Positions 53,296 to 61,709 of a stretch of 61,709 nucleotides of DNA are shown here, piece by piece. Source of the DNA: Candidatus Bathyanammoxibius amoris (GTDB taxonomy: Bacteria > Planctomycetota > Brocadiia > Brocadiales > Bathyanammoxibiaceae). The translations under genes were made by a program, and so were the position numbers. Within the stretch, counting starts at the first letter, position 1; every line of letters starts with the position of its first letter. The notes below the pieces were generated by a model that did not search any database, was not told the DNA's origin, and saw only the letters and a program-made list of their open reading frames with translations. The DNA lies in the NCBI GenBank assembly GCA_024451685.1, contig JAMXCW010000012.1:1-61709 (forward strand), in the 5' to 3' direction.

Positions 53296-54123
53296 CTAGC
53301 AGCCTGATGTCTCCAGCTTGCCCTTGGCACCCGCAGCAAGCCTGTCTGCGAGCTGACCAACGGCGTTCACCATCTCAGAGGGGGATTTATCCATATTGCG
53401 TTCCAACTCTTTTATCAAGGCGCTGCCCACAATCACACCGTCAGCCACCTTGCCTGCCGCCCTGGCATGTTCGGGCGTAGAGATACCGAAGCCAAGCGCA
53501 ACGGGTTTATCCGTCATACCCCTCAGCTTCTCTATGTTTTCCGCCATATCTTTCGCCAGGCTGTCCCTTATCCCTGTTATCCCCACAACAGAGATGTAGT
53601 ACAGAAAGCCCTGGGTGCATTTCACAATCCTGGTCATGCGGTCAAGGTTGGTTGTCGGGGCGACGAAACAGATTATACGAAAGTTTTTTTTCTCCGCATC
53701 ACGAATAATGGCATCCGCTTCCTCTACAGGCAGGTCCGGTATAGTGGCGCCGTCAAAACCCGCATCTATTGCGCTGTCTACAAACTTCTCGGCACCTGTT
53801 TTAAAAATAATGCTGTAGGAGACCATAGACACAATGGGCATGTCCGTTTGTCTTCTCAGGTCCTTCACGAGGCGGAATACGTCGGCCACCTTCAGTCCCC
53901 TGGTAAGCGCCCTGTAGTAGGAGGCCTGAATGACGGGGCCGTCTGCGATGGGGTCGGAAAAGGGGATGCCCAGCTCTATGATGTCGGCACCACTCTTTTC
54001 GAGCCTCAGGATAAGTTCTCTTGTGACCTCAAGGCTGGGGTCACCGGCCGTTATGAACGGGATAAAGGCGGGTTCCTTCTTGCTCTTTAACAGCTTAAAC
54101 CGCTGGTCAATCCTGTTATCCAT
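53296..54123 (-). CDS. trpA: Tryptophan synthase alpha subunit
   Basis: TrpA cleaves indole-glycerol phosphate and channels indole to TrpB. The 275-residue TIM barrel has FIPFITAGDPSLE, the catalytic glutamate and aspartate in DIIELGIPFSDPIADGPVIQ, and the phosphate site GFGISTPEHA with GVIVGSAL. It starts 11 bases after trpB ends, the normal pairing. Confidence 0.96.
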   Translation of the reverse strand: MDNRIDQRFKLLKSKKEPAFIPFITAGDPSLEVTRELILRLEKSGADIIELGIPFSDPIADGPVIQASYYRALTRGLKVADVFRLVKDLRRQTDMPIVSMVSYSIIFKTGAEKFVDSAIDAGFDGATIPDLPVEEADAIIRDAEKKNFRIICFVAPTTNLDRMTRIVKCTQGFLYYISVVGITGIRDSLAKDMAENIEKLRGMTDKPVALGFGISTPEHARAAGKVADGVIVGSALIKELERNMDKSPSEMVNAVGQLADRLAAGAKGKLETSGC

Positions 54124-54134
54124 GAAACGGTAGG

Positions 54135-55358
54135 CTAGATCTTCAAGCCCAGCTTTGCCGCCACCTCAAAGGAGTCCTTATCGCCACTTCCTGAGAGACA
54201 GATTAGGATGATACTTTCCTTCCCGAAAGATGACGCGTTCTTGAAGGCATAAGCAAGGGCGTGGCTGGCTTCAAGGGCGGGAATTATGCCCTCTGACCTG
54301 GCGCATATTTCAAACGCCTCCAGGGCCTCGGCATCCGTAACAGACGCGTATTCCACCCTGCCTATATCCTTGAGGTAACTATGTTCAGGGCCTACGCCAG
54401 GATAGTCCAGCCCCGCGGAGATAGAGTGAACCGCCTGGGTCTGGCCGTCTTCATCCTGCAGCACATAGCTCATACTGCCGTGTAATACCCCGACCTCGCC
54501 ATGAGAGAGCGTCGCCGCGTGTTCACCGACGCGCAGGCTGAGACCGCCGGCCTCGACCCCTATCATCCTTACGCCTTCATCCCCAATAAACGGATGAAAT
54601 AGCCCGATAGAATTACTGCCGCCGCCTACACAGGCGATTAAACAGTCAGGAAGCCGATTCTCCTTTTTCAAAATCTGCCCCTTTGCTTCCCTCCCGATTA
54701 TAGTCTGGAAATCTCTCACCATTGTGGGATACGGGTGCGGACCTACCACGGAGCCAATTATGTAGTGGGTAACCCTTACCGAGGCCATCCAATCCCTCAA
54801 GGCCTCATTTGTGGCGTCTTTCAGCGTCCTGGAGCCCGTCTTAACAGGAATCACCTTTGTGCCAAGGAGTTTCATGCGGAAGACGTTCAGGGACTGACGC
54901 CGCATGTCTTCCTCACCCATATAGACATCACACTCCATACCAAACATGGCGGCCGCCGTGGCCGTGGCCACGCCATGCTGTCCGGCGCCGGTCTCGGCGA
55001 TTATCCGCTTCTTACCCATCCTCTTGGCCAGCAGCGCCTGGCCCAACGTATTATTTATCTTATGGGCGCCTGTGTGGTTCAGGTCTTCCCTCTTTAAATA
55101 CACCTTCACACCGCCCATACGCTTACCAAGCCTCTCGGCAAGATATAAGGGCGAGGGCCTCCCCACGTATTCCGTCAAATAGTAATCCAGCTCCCTCTGG
55201 AATTCCTTATCGTCTTTGGTGCTGTTGTATTCCCGCTCAAGCTGCTCAAGCGCGGGTATCAGCGTCTCTGGGACGTACCGCCCCCCAAACCTTCCGAAAC
55301 GTCCCTTCTCGGCTCGGGGCTTCTCTACGGTCATGGGCCTTGAGACACCTGTACCCAT
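54135..55358 (-). CDS. trpB: Tryptophan synthase beta subunit
   Basis: TrpB joins indole and serine with pyridoxal phosphate. The 407-residue protein has [15 protein letters not shown] and the PLP lysine in [15 protein letters not shown]. It also has [15 protein letters not shown], the phosphate loop [12 protein letters not shown] and [25 protein letters not shown] lies 9 bases before the ATG at 55358, which fixes the start. A promoter overlapping the preceding terminator appears to drive trpBA. Confidence 0.97.
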   Translation of the reverse strand: MGTGVSRPMTVEKPRAEKGRFGRFGGRYVPETLIPALEQLEREYNSTKDDKEFQRELDYYLTEYVGRPSPLYLAERLGKRMGGVKVYLKREDLNHTGAHKINNTLGQALLAKRMGKKRIIAETGAGQHGVATATAAAMFGMECDVYMGEEDMRRQSLNVFRMKLLGTKVIPVKTGSRTLKDATNEALRDWMASVRVTHYIIGSVVGPHPYPTMVRDFQTIIGREAKGQILKKENRLPDCLIACVGGGSNSIGLFHPFIGDEGVRMIGVEAGGLSLRVGEHAATLSHGEVGVLHGSMSYVLQDEDGQTQAVHSISAGLDYPGVGPEHSYLKDIGRVEYASVTDAEALEAFEICARSEGIIPALEASHALAYAFKNASSFGKESIILICLSGSGDKDSFEVAAKLGLKI

Positions 55359-55385
55359 AGTATCAAACACCTCCTTAAAAACCGC

Positions 55386-55414
55386 ATTATACAAAAAAAA
55401 CAGGAGGGTAGCAA
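55386..55414 (-). promoter_or_regulatory. trpBA promoter embedded in the upstream terminator
   Basis: On the minus strand TTGCTA (55409-55414), a 17-bp spacer and TATAAT (55386-55391). The -35 lies in the 3' part of the hairpin stem, and the terminator T-run forms part of the spacer. Predicted start near 55378, about 20 bases before the ATG. Confidence 0.65.
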
Positions 55415-55435
55415 AGAAACTCTGCTACCCTCCTG
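55401..55435 (-). terminator. Intrinsic terminator after the second octaheme gene
   Basis: CAGGAGGGTAGCA and TGCTACCCTCCTG form a perfect 13-bp stem. On the minus strand it is followed by eight T. Confidence 0.9.
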
Positions 55436-55464
55436 ATTTTAAGCAAACAAGCTAAAAAGTACTA

Positions 55465-57111
55465 CTATTCGCCGCCTGTCAGACCCGAATCGGCGTTGTT
55501 ACGATGCGGGATATCCGTCCTCTGGAACCAGGCAAGGTCCACGTCGCCTTCTTTCCTCTTCCAACCGGAAAGCTTGTCGGTGTACTCGCCATGCTTCCAG
55601 AACCCTTGCGGCGTAAACTCGATACCGGCCTTTTCCTCAAGCGCCTTAAACCTCTTCAGCCGGCTGGCCTCTGCCTTTATCTGGATCAGCATACGGTCCT
55701 GCTCAAAGGCGCCGCCGGTTCCGTACGTGGCGTTATAAATCGCCATATGAGCAAGGGCCTTATACACGTTGTCCGTTAGGTAGCAGATCATCTCAAGTCC
55801 CATCCTCTCAATTTCTGAGACGTTGTAGAACCTTGGAGTTCCGGTGGGTAACAGACTGAAGGTATAATGGCCGTACCAGTCCGGTGCAAGGTCTGTCGGC
55901 ATCGGGTCAAGCTCCCCAGCAAGAAAGCAGCCGACAATGATGTTGGCGGCTTCACGCCACTTGGTAAAGCTCAGCCTTACGCCGTAGTCCATCGACCTGA
56001 GCTGGTCTCTTGCAAAGTTTGGAGAATGGCAGTCCATACACTTCTTGATCCATGCCTCTCTCTTTGATGCCCACTTCGGCGCGCCACGGTCAACTTCAAA
56101 CATACCCATGTCGCTGTAGATCGTTCCAAACCTCTGGACGTCGTGGTCGCCCTCCTGCATGTGGCAGTAGGCGCATGTGGGTACCCTGTGGTTGCCCTTC
56201 TTAAGAGGCTTCGTCCAGTCCGCCTGGGCCTTCTCTTCGGAATAAAGTACACCGTGCATAGAGGTGGTGTACATCTCCCACTCTCTGTGATCTACACCGA
56301 GGTGACAATACCTGCACGCGTCTGCCTTTCTGGACTCTGCGGAATTAAATCTGTGCCTGGTGTGACAGCCGTCGCACCTGTTCTCTATGATGCCGTGACA
56401 TGCCTGACAGCCGTTTACTTCTTCTGGCGGTTTCCCAAGGTGCCATGAGAACTCAAGCACGTTAACCGTCCATGCGTGGGTGTGTGAACCCAGTCCACCC
56501 GCGCGGTGTCCTGCCGTCTGCTCGGGATGACACTTCTGACAGGTCTGCCAGGTAGGCATCTGAAGTTTCTGATGGTCGTTTCCGTGACACTTGTCGCAGG
56601 CGACAACGCTTATTTCTTCACCAATCTTCTCTGCTATGGCATCAGCCTTCTTGGCCATCGCGCCGGGGTCACCCAGGTAGAATTTCTTGGCGGTCTCCGC
56701 GTCCGGTCTCGGATTGGCGTGCCCGCTCGACCTCCAGTCATTCACAATGGTCGGGGTCTGAACGGAATGACAGAGTATACACTCTTGCGCTTTAAATACA
56801 CCTTCCACGCTGTTCTTGTTAACCCAATACTCCTGTGGTCTATACCAGCGCACTACAGGCAGGAACTTAAGGAATGACTTGTAGGGCCCCATGCCGTCCA
56901 CATACGGCGGCTCAACATACTCTGACGTAAGACCAAATACGTAGAGCTCGCCGGTATCACACTTACCGACAGGCTGACCATAAATCGATGATGCGACCTC
57001 CTGAAACGTAGGGTCTGGATTGCCCAGCGACACGCTTGGGTTACCCACCAGGAAAAGCCCCAACACCGCTAAAATGGTGCAACATGCCCAGGCTCTCTCA
57101 AGAATCTTCAT
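55465..57111 (-). CDS. Octaheme hydroxylamine-oxidoreductase-like cytochrome c (HAO family)
   Basis: The 548-residue protein has a signal peptide (ending near VSLGN) and eight CxxCH motifs at about 111, 172, 191, 235, 246, 266, 313 and 358. A helical C-terminal domain follows (ERMGLEMICYLTDNVYKALAHM). Conserved histidines lie in ACDKCHGNDHQKLQMP and MHGVLY. It is a close relative of the other octaheme here but has eight normal motifs and no His-rich tail. Size suits the hydroxylamine oxidoreductase of anammox bacteria; which reaction it performs needs the cross-link tyrosine to be located. AAGGAG lies 11 bases before the ATG. Confidence 0.92.
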   Translation of the reverse strand: MKILERAWACCTILAVLGLFLVGNPSVSLGNPDPTFQEVASSIYGQPVGKCDTGELYVFGLTSEYVEPPYVDGMGPYKSFLKFLPVVRWYRPQEYWVNKNSVEGVFKAQECILCHSVQTPTIVNDWRSSGHANPRPDAETAKKFYLGDPGAMAKKADAIAEKIGEEISVVACDKCHGNDHQKLQMPTWQTCQKCHPEQTAGHRAGGLGSHTHAWTVNVLEFSWHLGKPPEEVNGCQACHGIIENRCDGCHTRHRFNSAESRKADACRYCHLGVDHREWEMYTTSMHGVLYSEEKAQADWTKPLKKGNHRVPTCAYCHMQEGDHDVQRFGTIYSDMGMFEVDRGAPKWASKREAWIKKCMDCHSPNFARDQLRSMDYGVRLSFTKWREAANIIVGCFLAGELDPMPTDLAPDWYGHYTFSLLPTGTPRFYNVSEIERMGLEMICYLTDNVYKALAHMAIYNATYGTGGAFEQDRMLIQIKAEASRLKRFKALEEKAGIEFTPQGFWKHGEYTDKLSGWKRKEGDVDLAWFQRTDIPHRNNADSGLTGGE

Positions 57112-57594
57112 ACCCGACTTGTCTCCTTTCTGTCACTTTGCCATATCACGAATAACTGCAGGATATAAGATCATCGCAACGCGACTGATGTTTTAGGAAA
57201 AATCTTGCGGTGAGAATTTAACTGCTGAAACTCCCTCCTCTTCCCCTTTACCCTCCAATTCTTTACGAAACGAAAATGTCGCTGAATTATACTAAGAAAC
57301 CATACACTGTCAAGACATTTTTACAAAACCACTTGTGTGGCATACATATAGGTACTATACGACAGAGGCCTGCCGGCTTTTATCCAAGTAACTAAGCTCA
57401 CACGGATTGAGGCCTTGCGGACAAAAATAAACACGTTTGTTCACAATTTTTCGACGGTTTAGGAGCGTCTTCAGAGGTCACGGCTCTCAAAACCAACCAC
57501 ATTCAATGCGTTTTGCCCTGGCTAAGACGTGGGCACAACGCACAATACGAAGGCACGGGGAGGCCAGGGCCAGACCTTCTTTTTTAGAAGGGGC
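57112..57594. other. Spacer upstream of the second octaheme gene
   Basis: It carries a 170-base leader and a consensus promoter (57286-57313). The remaining 280 bases, down to the pentapeptide-protein stop, show no gene or clear terminator. Confidence 0.5.
57286..57313 (-). promoter_or_regulatory. Consensus promoter of the second octaheme gene
   Basis: On the minus strand TTGACA (57308-57313), a 16-bp spacer and TATAAT (57286-57291). It is identical in hexamers and spacing to the promoter at 51650-51677. Confidence 0.8.
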
Positions 57595-58410
57595 CTAGTC
57601 GGGACGCTCGGTCAATCTTGCGCCACGGTCATTAAGATACCTCTTCTGTGCGGGGGTAAGACCTTTGGCGCCGCGCATGTCCGCATTGACAACGTCGGCA
57701 TGCTGCAGATTGACACCGCGCAGGTTTGTCCCGCGCAGGTCGACTGTGCGCATTTTGGCCCGGGTCAGAATGGCATTTGAAAGGTCTGCGTCCCTCAGTG
57801 TAGCAGAGTTCAGGTCCACGCCTGCCAGATTGACACCCGAGAGATCAACCCCCCTCAGGTCGGCGCCGCGCAGTTTCACCCCGCTCATATCCGCCCCGCC
57901 AAACTCAGTGTCGCGTATGTACGTACCGCTCAAATCGGCACCCCGCAGGTCAGCATACCCCATCTGGACGTCCACCATCCTGACATCCCTAAGGCTCGCG
58001 GCATTCAGGTCCGCACGCCTCAGGTTCGCGCCTGTCAGTTCGGCGCCACTCAGGTCGGCACCTCTCAAATTCGAACCCGCCAGAATGCTTTTCGTCAACC
58101 TGGCACCCTTCAGATTTGCACCCCTCAACATGGCGGCACTCAGGTTGGCCCCGCGCAGGTCTGCACCTTCAAGCACGGCCCCGGTCAGGTCGGCACCTAC
58201 CAGGTAGCTACGATACAGGCTTGCGCGCCGGAGGTCACAGCCAGGACACTTCTTTGTCTCCAGCAGGCGCCTTTCATTCTCCGCAACGGTGGCACCATAC
58301 ACCGGGTGCGCCAGCCCTCCCGGCATCCTCACCGGCACGCCGCCTGAAAAAAGGAGCACACTCGTGAGGATAACCGCCGCGCTTAACGCGTACTTGCATA
58401 TGCCGCCCAT
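57595..58410 (-). CDS. Exported pentapeptide-repeat protein
   Basis: The 271-residue protein has a signal peptide (KYALSAAVILTSVLLFSGG). After KKCPGCDLRRASLYRSYLVGADL come about 35 consecutive A(D/N)LxG-type pentapeptides forming a right-handed beta helix. It ends with GLTPAQKRYLNDRGARL. The role is unknown; such exported proteins may be structural. I chose the ATG at 58410 with GGGG upstream rather than the GTG at 58419. It follows hzsA on the same strand, but a strong terminator lies between them. Confidence 0.92.
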   Translation of the reverse strand: MGGICKYALSAAVILTSVLLFSGGVPVRMPGGLAHPVYGATVAENERRLLETKKCPGCDLRRASLYRSYLVGADLTGAVLEGADLRGANLSAAMLRGANLKGARLTKSILAGSNLRGADLSGAELTGANLRRADLNAASLRDVRMVDVQMGYADLRGADLSGTYIRDTEFGGADMSGVKLRGADLRGVDLSGVNLAGVDLNSATLRDADLSNAILTRAKMRTVDLRGTNLRGVNLQHADVVNADMRGAKGLTPAQKRYLNDRGARLTERPD

Positions 58411-58519
58411 TACCAGCACCCCGCTTTCGCCTTACATCAAGAGCTAAAGGGACACTTTCAGGAGCAAACATCTAACCCGGGAATGTCTAATGGAAACATC
58501 CTGCCGCCTGCCACAACAA

Positions 58520-58560
58520 AAAGAGGCTGCCAGGGCGGTTTGAACCCTGCCAGCCTCTTT
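58520..58560 (-). terminator. Intrinsic terminator after hzsA
   Basis: AAAGAGGCTGCCAGGG and CCCTGCCAGCCTCTTT form a 16-bp stem with one mismatch. On the minus strand it is followed by TTTTTGTTG. Confidence 0.88.
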
Positions 58561-58587
58561 CGAAAACCAACAACTGAGCCTCAACTA

Positions 58588-61035
58588 CTAGCCACGGTAT
58601 CCGGGATAGAAGTCGGGGCCTGGGATGTTATCCCACTGTGCACCTATGTCCGCCCACTCAACGAACAGATACCTCTCATCGTTGCTGAGGAACTTGTTGT
58701 GCAGGACTCTCCCCTCCCTTGGGAACGGGTTGGCCCTGGGCGCGAAGTCGCTCAACTCATCTTCATAAAGCCTCCAGAGGAGAAGGCTGTTCCTGGCGCC
58801 GGCCGGATGCACGTACTTCCCGCCCAGCACGGGGTCTTTGCCTGGCTGCGGCGTCAGCAGGTTGTTGTAGGCCTTGCTGAACGCGGCCACGCCATTGACC
58901 TCTATGGGCGCCCCGCCACCGCTCAAGTCAAGCGGGATAGTCCCGTTGTGGCAGTTGGCGCACCTTGAGTCTATAATCGGCTGAATGTCCCTTCTGAAGT
59001 CAACCGTTCTCCACTTCTCCCTGGTCAAGCCTTCCACGGGCTGAGACGTTGTACCAGAAGGACCGCCATAGTATACGTCAGCAGGTACCACTACGTCGTT
59101 ACCGTGCTTTACGCCGGCGTAGTTGCCGTTCCTGTCAAGCCTTATACCGGCAAACAGGAATGGTGAATCATAGTGGCTCCTGTCATCATACCACCAGTTG
59201 TAAAGGGCTTTGCAGTGCTCGTTCTTGAACGCCCTTCCCCTGTAAGAACCGTCATGGCAGCCGCTGCAAATCCTGCCGCCGTACGGTCTCAGGTAGCCCC
59301 ACCACATCGCGGTACAGAGGGCCATACCTCTCTCATCCAGGGTCTGAAAAGAGGCCGGGGCGTCAGCCGGTGCAGACGTAACAACTGAACCGTCATCAAG
59401 CACGTGCTGATAACCCCATATTGTAAACTGAGCGAAAGACGTACCGCTGTTGCTGCTGGTACGGTTTCCGCCGATTAGATGGCTTCCGGCGCCGACAGTA
59501 AACCTCTTTGCGTCGGGCTCCTTGCACTGGTAACCTCCCAACACCCTGATGGCCTTTACGTCGCCCTGCTTCAGCGGCTTTGCAATCTGCCATGGGTAAG
59601 GACCAACGGTGATACCACCAATGGTTGTGCTTCCCGGAGGAGGCGTATAGGTGGTGTCGAAGCAGATACCTGTTCCCCAGGATGAGGGATAACCCTCGAT
59701 CTTCACCTGGTCGAACGGCTGGTAGGTTACGACGGTCACGCCGAAGTTCTTACCAGCGGTAAACGTGTTGATCCAGCGTGGTTTGTACTTTTTGTACACA
59801 GGGGTCGGCTGGTGGTCGTTCCACTCCGGATCGTCGTGAATCAACTCACCAACGGCACCCTTGGAGAAATCAAACCAGTATATACCAAAGTCTTCTCTCT
59901 CTGCGTAAGAGACCGCCATCCTGCCGTCAGGCACCGAGCTGGCATCCCTGTACTGACCTCTGCCGTCCGTAAGCTGACGGTAGTTGCTCTGGAACGGGGC
60001 AGTATACTTCACGCAGGCCAGTTGTCCTACACCGTAGTTCTGGTACGGGCCTTCAGTAAAGACGAGCATATTATCCGGATGCTCGTTACACTGCACCCTG
60101 GAGTGACTAATCTCGCCCTCGCCTTCGCAGTTACCGTAGAACGACTGAGGATAAGAACCATCCCAGTTGTCGGTAAAGATGGCAATCCTGCCCTTACCAT
60201 ACATCCTGTTACCTAACGCCTGTGTACTTGAGAAACCTACTCTTCCGTCCCTGGTCAGCCATGGGTCGAAATCGGAACTCATATTGTAGGTTATCTTGTC
60301 CACGACGGTATTTAGCTTCGGGAAATCGATACCACTCATCTTTGCACCGGTGATACGCTCCATCATCTTTCCACCGATGGGGTCAATCCTCCACAGCTGG
60401 TAGCTGAACTCGTTATAGTACTCATCCCTCACACCAGCAGGAGAGTAGGCAAAGATGATAAAACCTGTCTTTTCGACCTTGCCGCGGATCTCCCAGTCAC
60501 CCTCGAAATACCTGTCACGCCATACTATGTTACCTTCACCGGGCAGTATCGCGCCGGCCGGGTAATATATGGGGCTTCTGCAGTTTCCAGGAAGGTCTGT
60601 TAACTGACGGACATTAGAACCATCAACCCCCATTTCCCATATCTGTGTACAGCCGCTGCCTTTGGTACCGGCAAAAACAAACCTCTTGCCGTCCCAATCG
60701 GTGCAGGGGTCAAATGCGGTGGAAAAGCCGGACGTAAGTACTTTAACCTGCTTGCCACCGAGGTCTGTCGATACTATACGGCTACCCTCTGGGAGGTAAT
60801 TCGGGTACTGATGATAAGGGTCGCCAGCGGCTGTCTTCTTAGACTGAGTGAACAGGATCGTACTGACGTCTCCCTGCCACTCCTTGGAAATCCCCCAATA
60901 ATCAGTGTACAATGCCTTCCCCGGTTTCGGGCCACCTATGTTCACGTTAGCTGCCGATGCGCTTCCGCAAACGCCAGCTACCGTCAACAGCCCAACCGCC
61001 AGAATGGCAGTGGTCTTCAGTAACCATCGCTTCAT
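58588..61035 (-). CDS. hzsA: Hydrazine synthase subunit alpha
   Basis: This is the hydrazine-forming subunit of the anammox enzyme, which condenses an NO-derived intermediate with ammonia. With the ATG at 61035 the protein is 815 residues, with a signal peptide ending SASA. An N-terminal region with TolB-like blades comes before CSGCH (590-594), with Tyr598 four residues after the heme histidine. A second heme CANCH (692-696) and His779 follow. In the Kuenenia enzyme, as I recall it, the matching residues are His587, Tyr591, His689 and His772. The spacings 4, 102 and 83 are the same here. AAGGAGG lies 12 bases upstream. The 290-base gap to the upstream gene shows nothing I recognise. Confidence 0.96.
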   Translation of the reverse strand: MKRWLLKTTAILAVGLLTVAGVCGSASAANVNIGGPKPGKALYTDYWGISKEWQGDVSTILFTQSKKTAAGDPYHQYPNYLPEGSRIVSTDLGGKQVKVLTSGFSTAFDPCTDWDGKRFVFAGTKGSGCTQIWEMGVDGSNVRQLTDLPGNCRSPIYYPAGAILPGEGNIVWRDRYFEGDWEIRGKVEKTGFIIFAYSPAGVRDEYYNEFSYQLWRIDPIGGKMMERITGAKMSGIDFPKLNTVVDKITYNMSSDFDPWLTRDGRVGFSSTQALGNRMYGKGRIAIFTDNWDGSYPQSFYGNCEGEGEISHSRVQCNEHPDNMLVFTEGPYQNYGVGQLACVKYTAPFQSNYRQLTDGRGQYRDASSVPDGRMAVSYAEREDFGIYWFDFSKGAVGELIHDDPEWNDHQPTPVYKKYKPRWINTFTAGKNFGVTVVTYQPFDQVKIEGYPSSWGTGICFDTTYTPPPGSTTIGGITVGPYPWQIAKPLKQGDVKAIRVLGGYQCKEPDAKRFTVGAGSHLIGGNRTSSNSGTSFAQFTIWGYQHVLDDGSVVTSAPADAPASFQTLDERGMALCTAMWWGYLRPYGGRICSGCHDGSYRGRAFKNEHCKALYNWWYDDRSHYDSPFLFAGIRLDRNGNYAGVKHGNDVVVPADVYYGGPSGTTSQPVEGLTREKWRTVDFRRDIQPIIDSRCANCHNGTIPLDLSGGGAPIEVNGVAAFSKAYNNLLTPQPGKDPVLGGKYVHPAGARNSLLLWRLYEDELSDFAPRANPFPREGRVLHNKFLSNDERYLFVEWADIGAQWDNIPGPDFYPGYRG

Positions 61036-61324
61036 AACTAGTTTTGTCCTCCTTTCAGTAACGCCCAGGCACACAAAATGTCAGAGATGGCGACTCTGGC
61101 TACCGGCCTTGAACCTTTCTGCCCGCGAGTTTCTCCGCACATCACTTCCGCAGGCATGACAGGCCCCGGCGAACTTCGTGATAGCAACCGGCACCTCTGC
61201 AACTATCGCCTCTAGCGTCCCAGCAAAACCCTCCTAAATGCACAGCTCAACTCTTGTCAGGAGAGCCGCCAAGCCGGTCCAGGAGTAACGACCAAGCCCG
61301 GTCCTACTCTCTCTGCTAATACCT

Positions 61325-61709
61325 TTACAGTGCCTTCATGAACTCTACAAGGTCCTGGAGTTCGTTCTGGCTCAGCTGTGAGGTAACACCATGCTTGTCA
61401 ACTTCTGTAATGGAGTTATCTATGGAGCTCATCAGGTCCGTCGCGCTGCCGTCATGGAAATACGGCGCCGAGGCGTAGATATCCCTCAGCGTAGGAGTGT
61501 CAAACTCCTTCACAAGGTCCAGACCTATGATCGGTACGTTATACTCCTCACCATACGGGTCCACACCGGCGTCAAGGGCCTTCTTGTTGAACACGGCCCC
61601 GGGGGTAGACCTGAAACCATGTTTGCCTATCCTGCCGGTACCCTCGTCGTGGGTCTGACCATCTCCGAACATACCCCTCTTGTCCATCGGGTCGCCGGGG
61701 TGACAGTTC
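61325..61709 (-). CDS. hzsC: C-terminal part of a MauG/cytochrome-c-peroxidase-like protein, probably hydrazine synthase gamma (partial)
   Basis: The frame is open to the window edge and encodes 127 residues. It begins NCHPGDPMDKRGMFGDG, the end of a CxxCH heme site. It continues with GKHGFRSTPG, EFDTPTLRDIYASAPYFHDGSATDLMSSID and the ending LSQNELQDLVEFMKAL, all typical of the C-terminal heme domain of diheme peroxidases. Its place directly before hzsA fits the gamma subunit. In Scalindua beta and gamma are fused; the truncation prevents deciding that here. Confidence 0.85.
   Translation of the reverse strand, partial: NCHPGDPMDKRGMFGDGQTHDEGTGRIGKHGFRSTPGAVFNKKALDAGVDPYGEEYNVPIIGLDLVKEFDTPTLRDIYASAPYFHDGSATDLMSSIDNSITEVDKHGVTSQLSQNELQDLVEFMKAL

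Noticed and set aside
57665-58207. 180-codon plus-strand frame opposite the pentapeptide gene
   Set aside because: It is a mirror of the repeat structure on the other strand, with low-complexity Ser/Ala/Pro/Arg composition and no start signal.

Overview
The window comes from an anammox planctomycete (order Brocadiales). The decisive evidence is at the right edge: a complete hydrazine synthase alpha gene (hzsA), directly preceded by the 3' end of a MauG/cytochrome-c-peroxidase-like gene that fits the gamma subunit (hzsC). The same strand carries two octaheme hydroxylamine-oxidoreductase-like cytochromes and an 11-heme membrane-anchored cytochrome. The base composition looks mid-50s % G+C by eye (not counted). 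That is richer than the roughly 40 % usual for Kuenenia, Brocadia, Jettenia and Scalindua, so a less-studied anammox lineage is likely.

Layout. 1-9.4 kb: the tail of a tyrosine recombinase, glmS, a DUF2325 gene, then a three-gene block (porin, FMN-binding/ApbE fusion, small membrane protein) bracketed by related 15-bp repeats in opposite orientation, then an M48 protease and bioB. 9.4-26.4 kb: housekeeping and accessory genes (Na+/solute symporter with a coupled unknown gene, uvrC, two YnfA-type proteins, pyrK-pyrD, a ferritin-like protein, an SDR, a monoheme cytochrome, a flippase-like protein, a rhomboid, a peptidoglycan amidase lipoprotein, dtd, and an exported SpoIVB-like peptidase coupled to a propeller protein). 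26.4-31.6 kb: a nitrogen-acquisition island with two unlike ammonium transporters, a diheme cytochrome and a PII protein. 32-38 kb: purH-trpF-mazG and pyruvate phosphate dikinase. 38.4-44.5 kb: a TCA operon, acn-mdh-sdhDCAB. 44.5-61.7 kb: the respiratory and anammox region, with the NapC-HAO-like fusion, TPR and sulfatase-modifying-type proteins, the octahemes, a flavodiiron protein, trpBA, a pentapeptide protein and hzsA.

How the genes may work together. Amt/GlnK would bring in ammonium. HzsCA (with HzsB beyond the window) would make hydrazine from NO and ammonium. The octahemes would oxidise hydrazine or hydroxylamine, and the membrane multiheme would pass electrons to or from the quinone pool. 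The flavodiiron protein would scavenge O2 or NO. SDH, MDH, aconitase and PPDK supply central carbon metabolism.

Regulatory signals are unusually legible. Both octaheme genes have TTGACA-16 bp-TATAAT promoters. Strong intrinsic terminators follow hzsA, both octahemes, the multiheme, glnK and the propeller/amt convergent pair. The trpB promoter is embedded in the preceding terminator. Several intergenic spaces carry dispersed hairpin repeats with TTGTAG/CTACAA or GTAGGGGC/GCCCCTAC ends. Functions are assigned from sequence motifs only; no database search was run.
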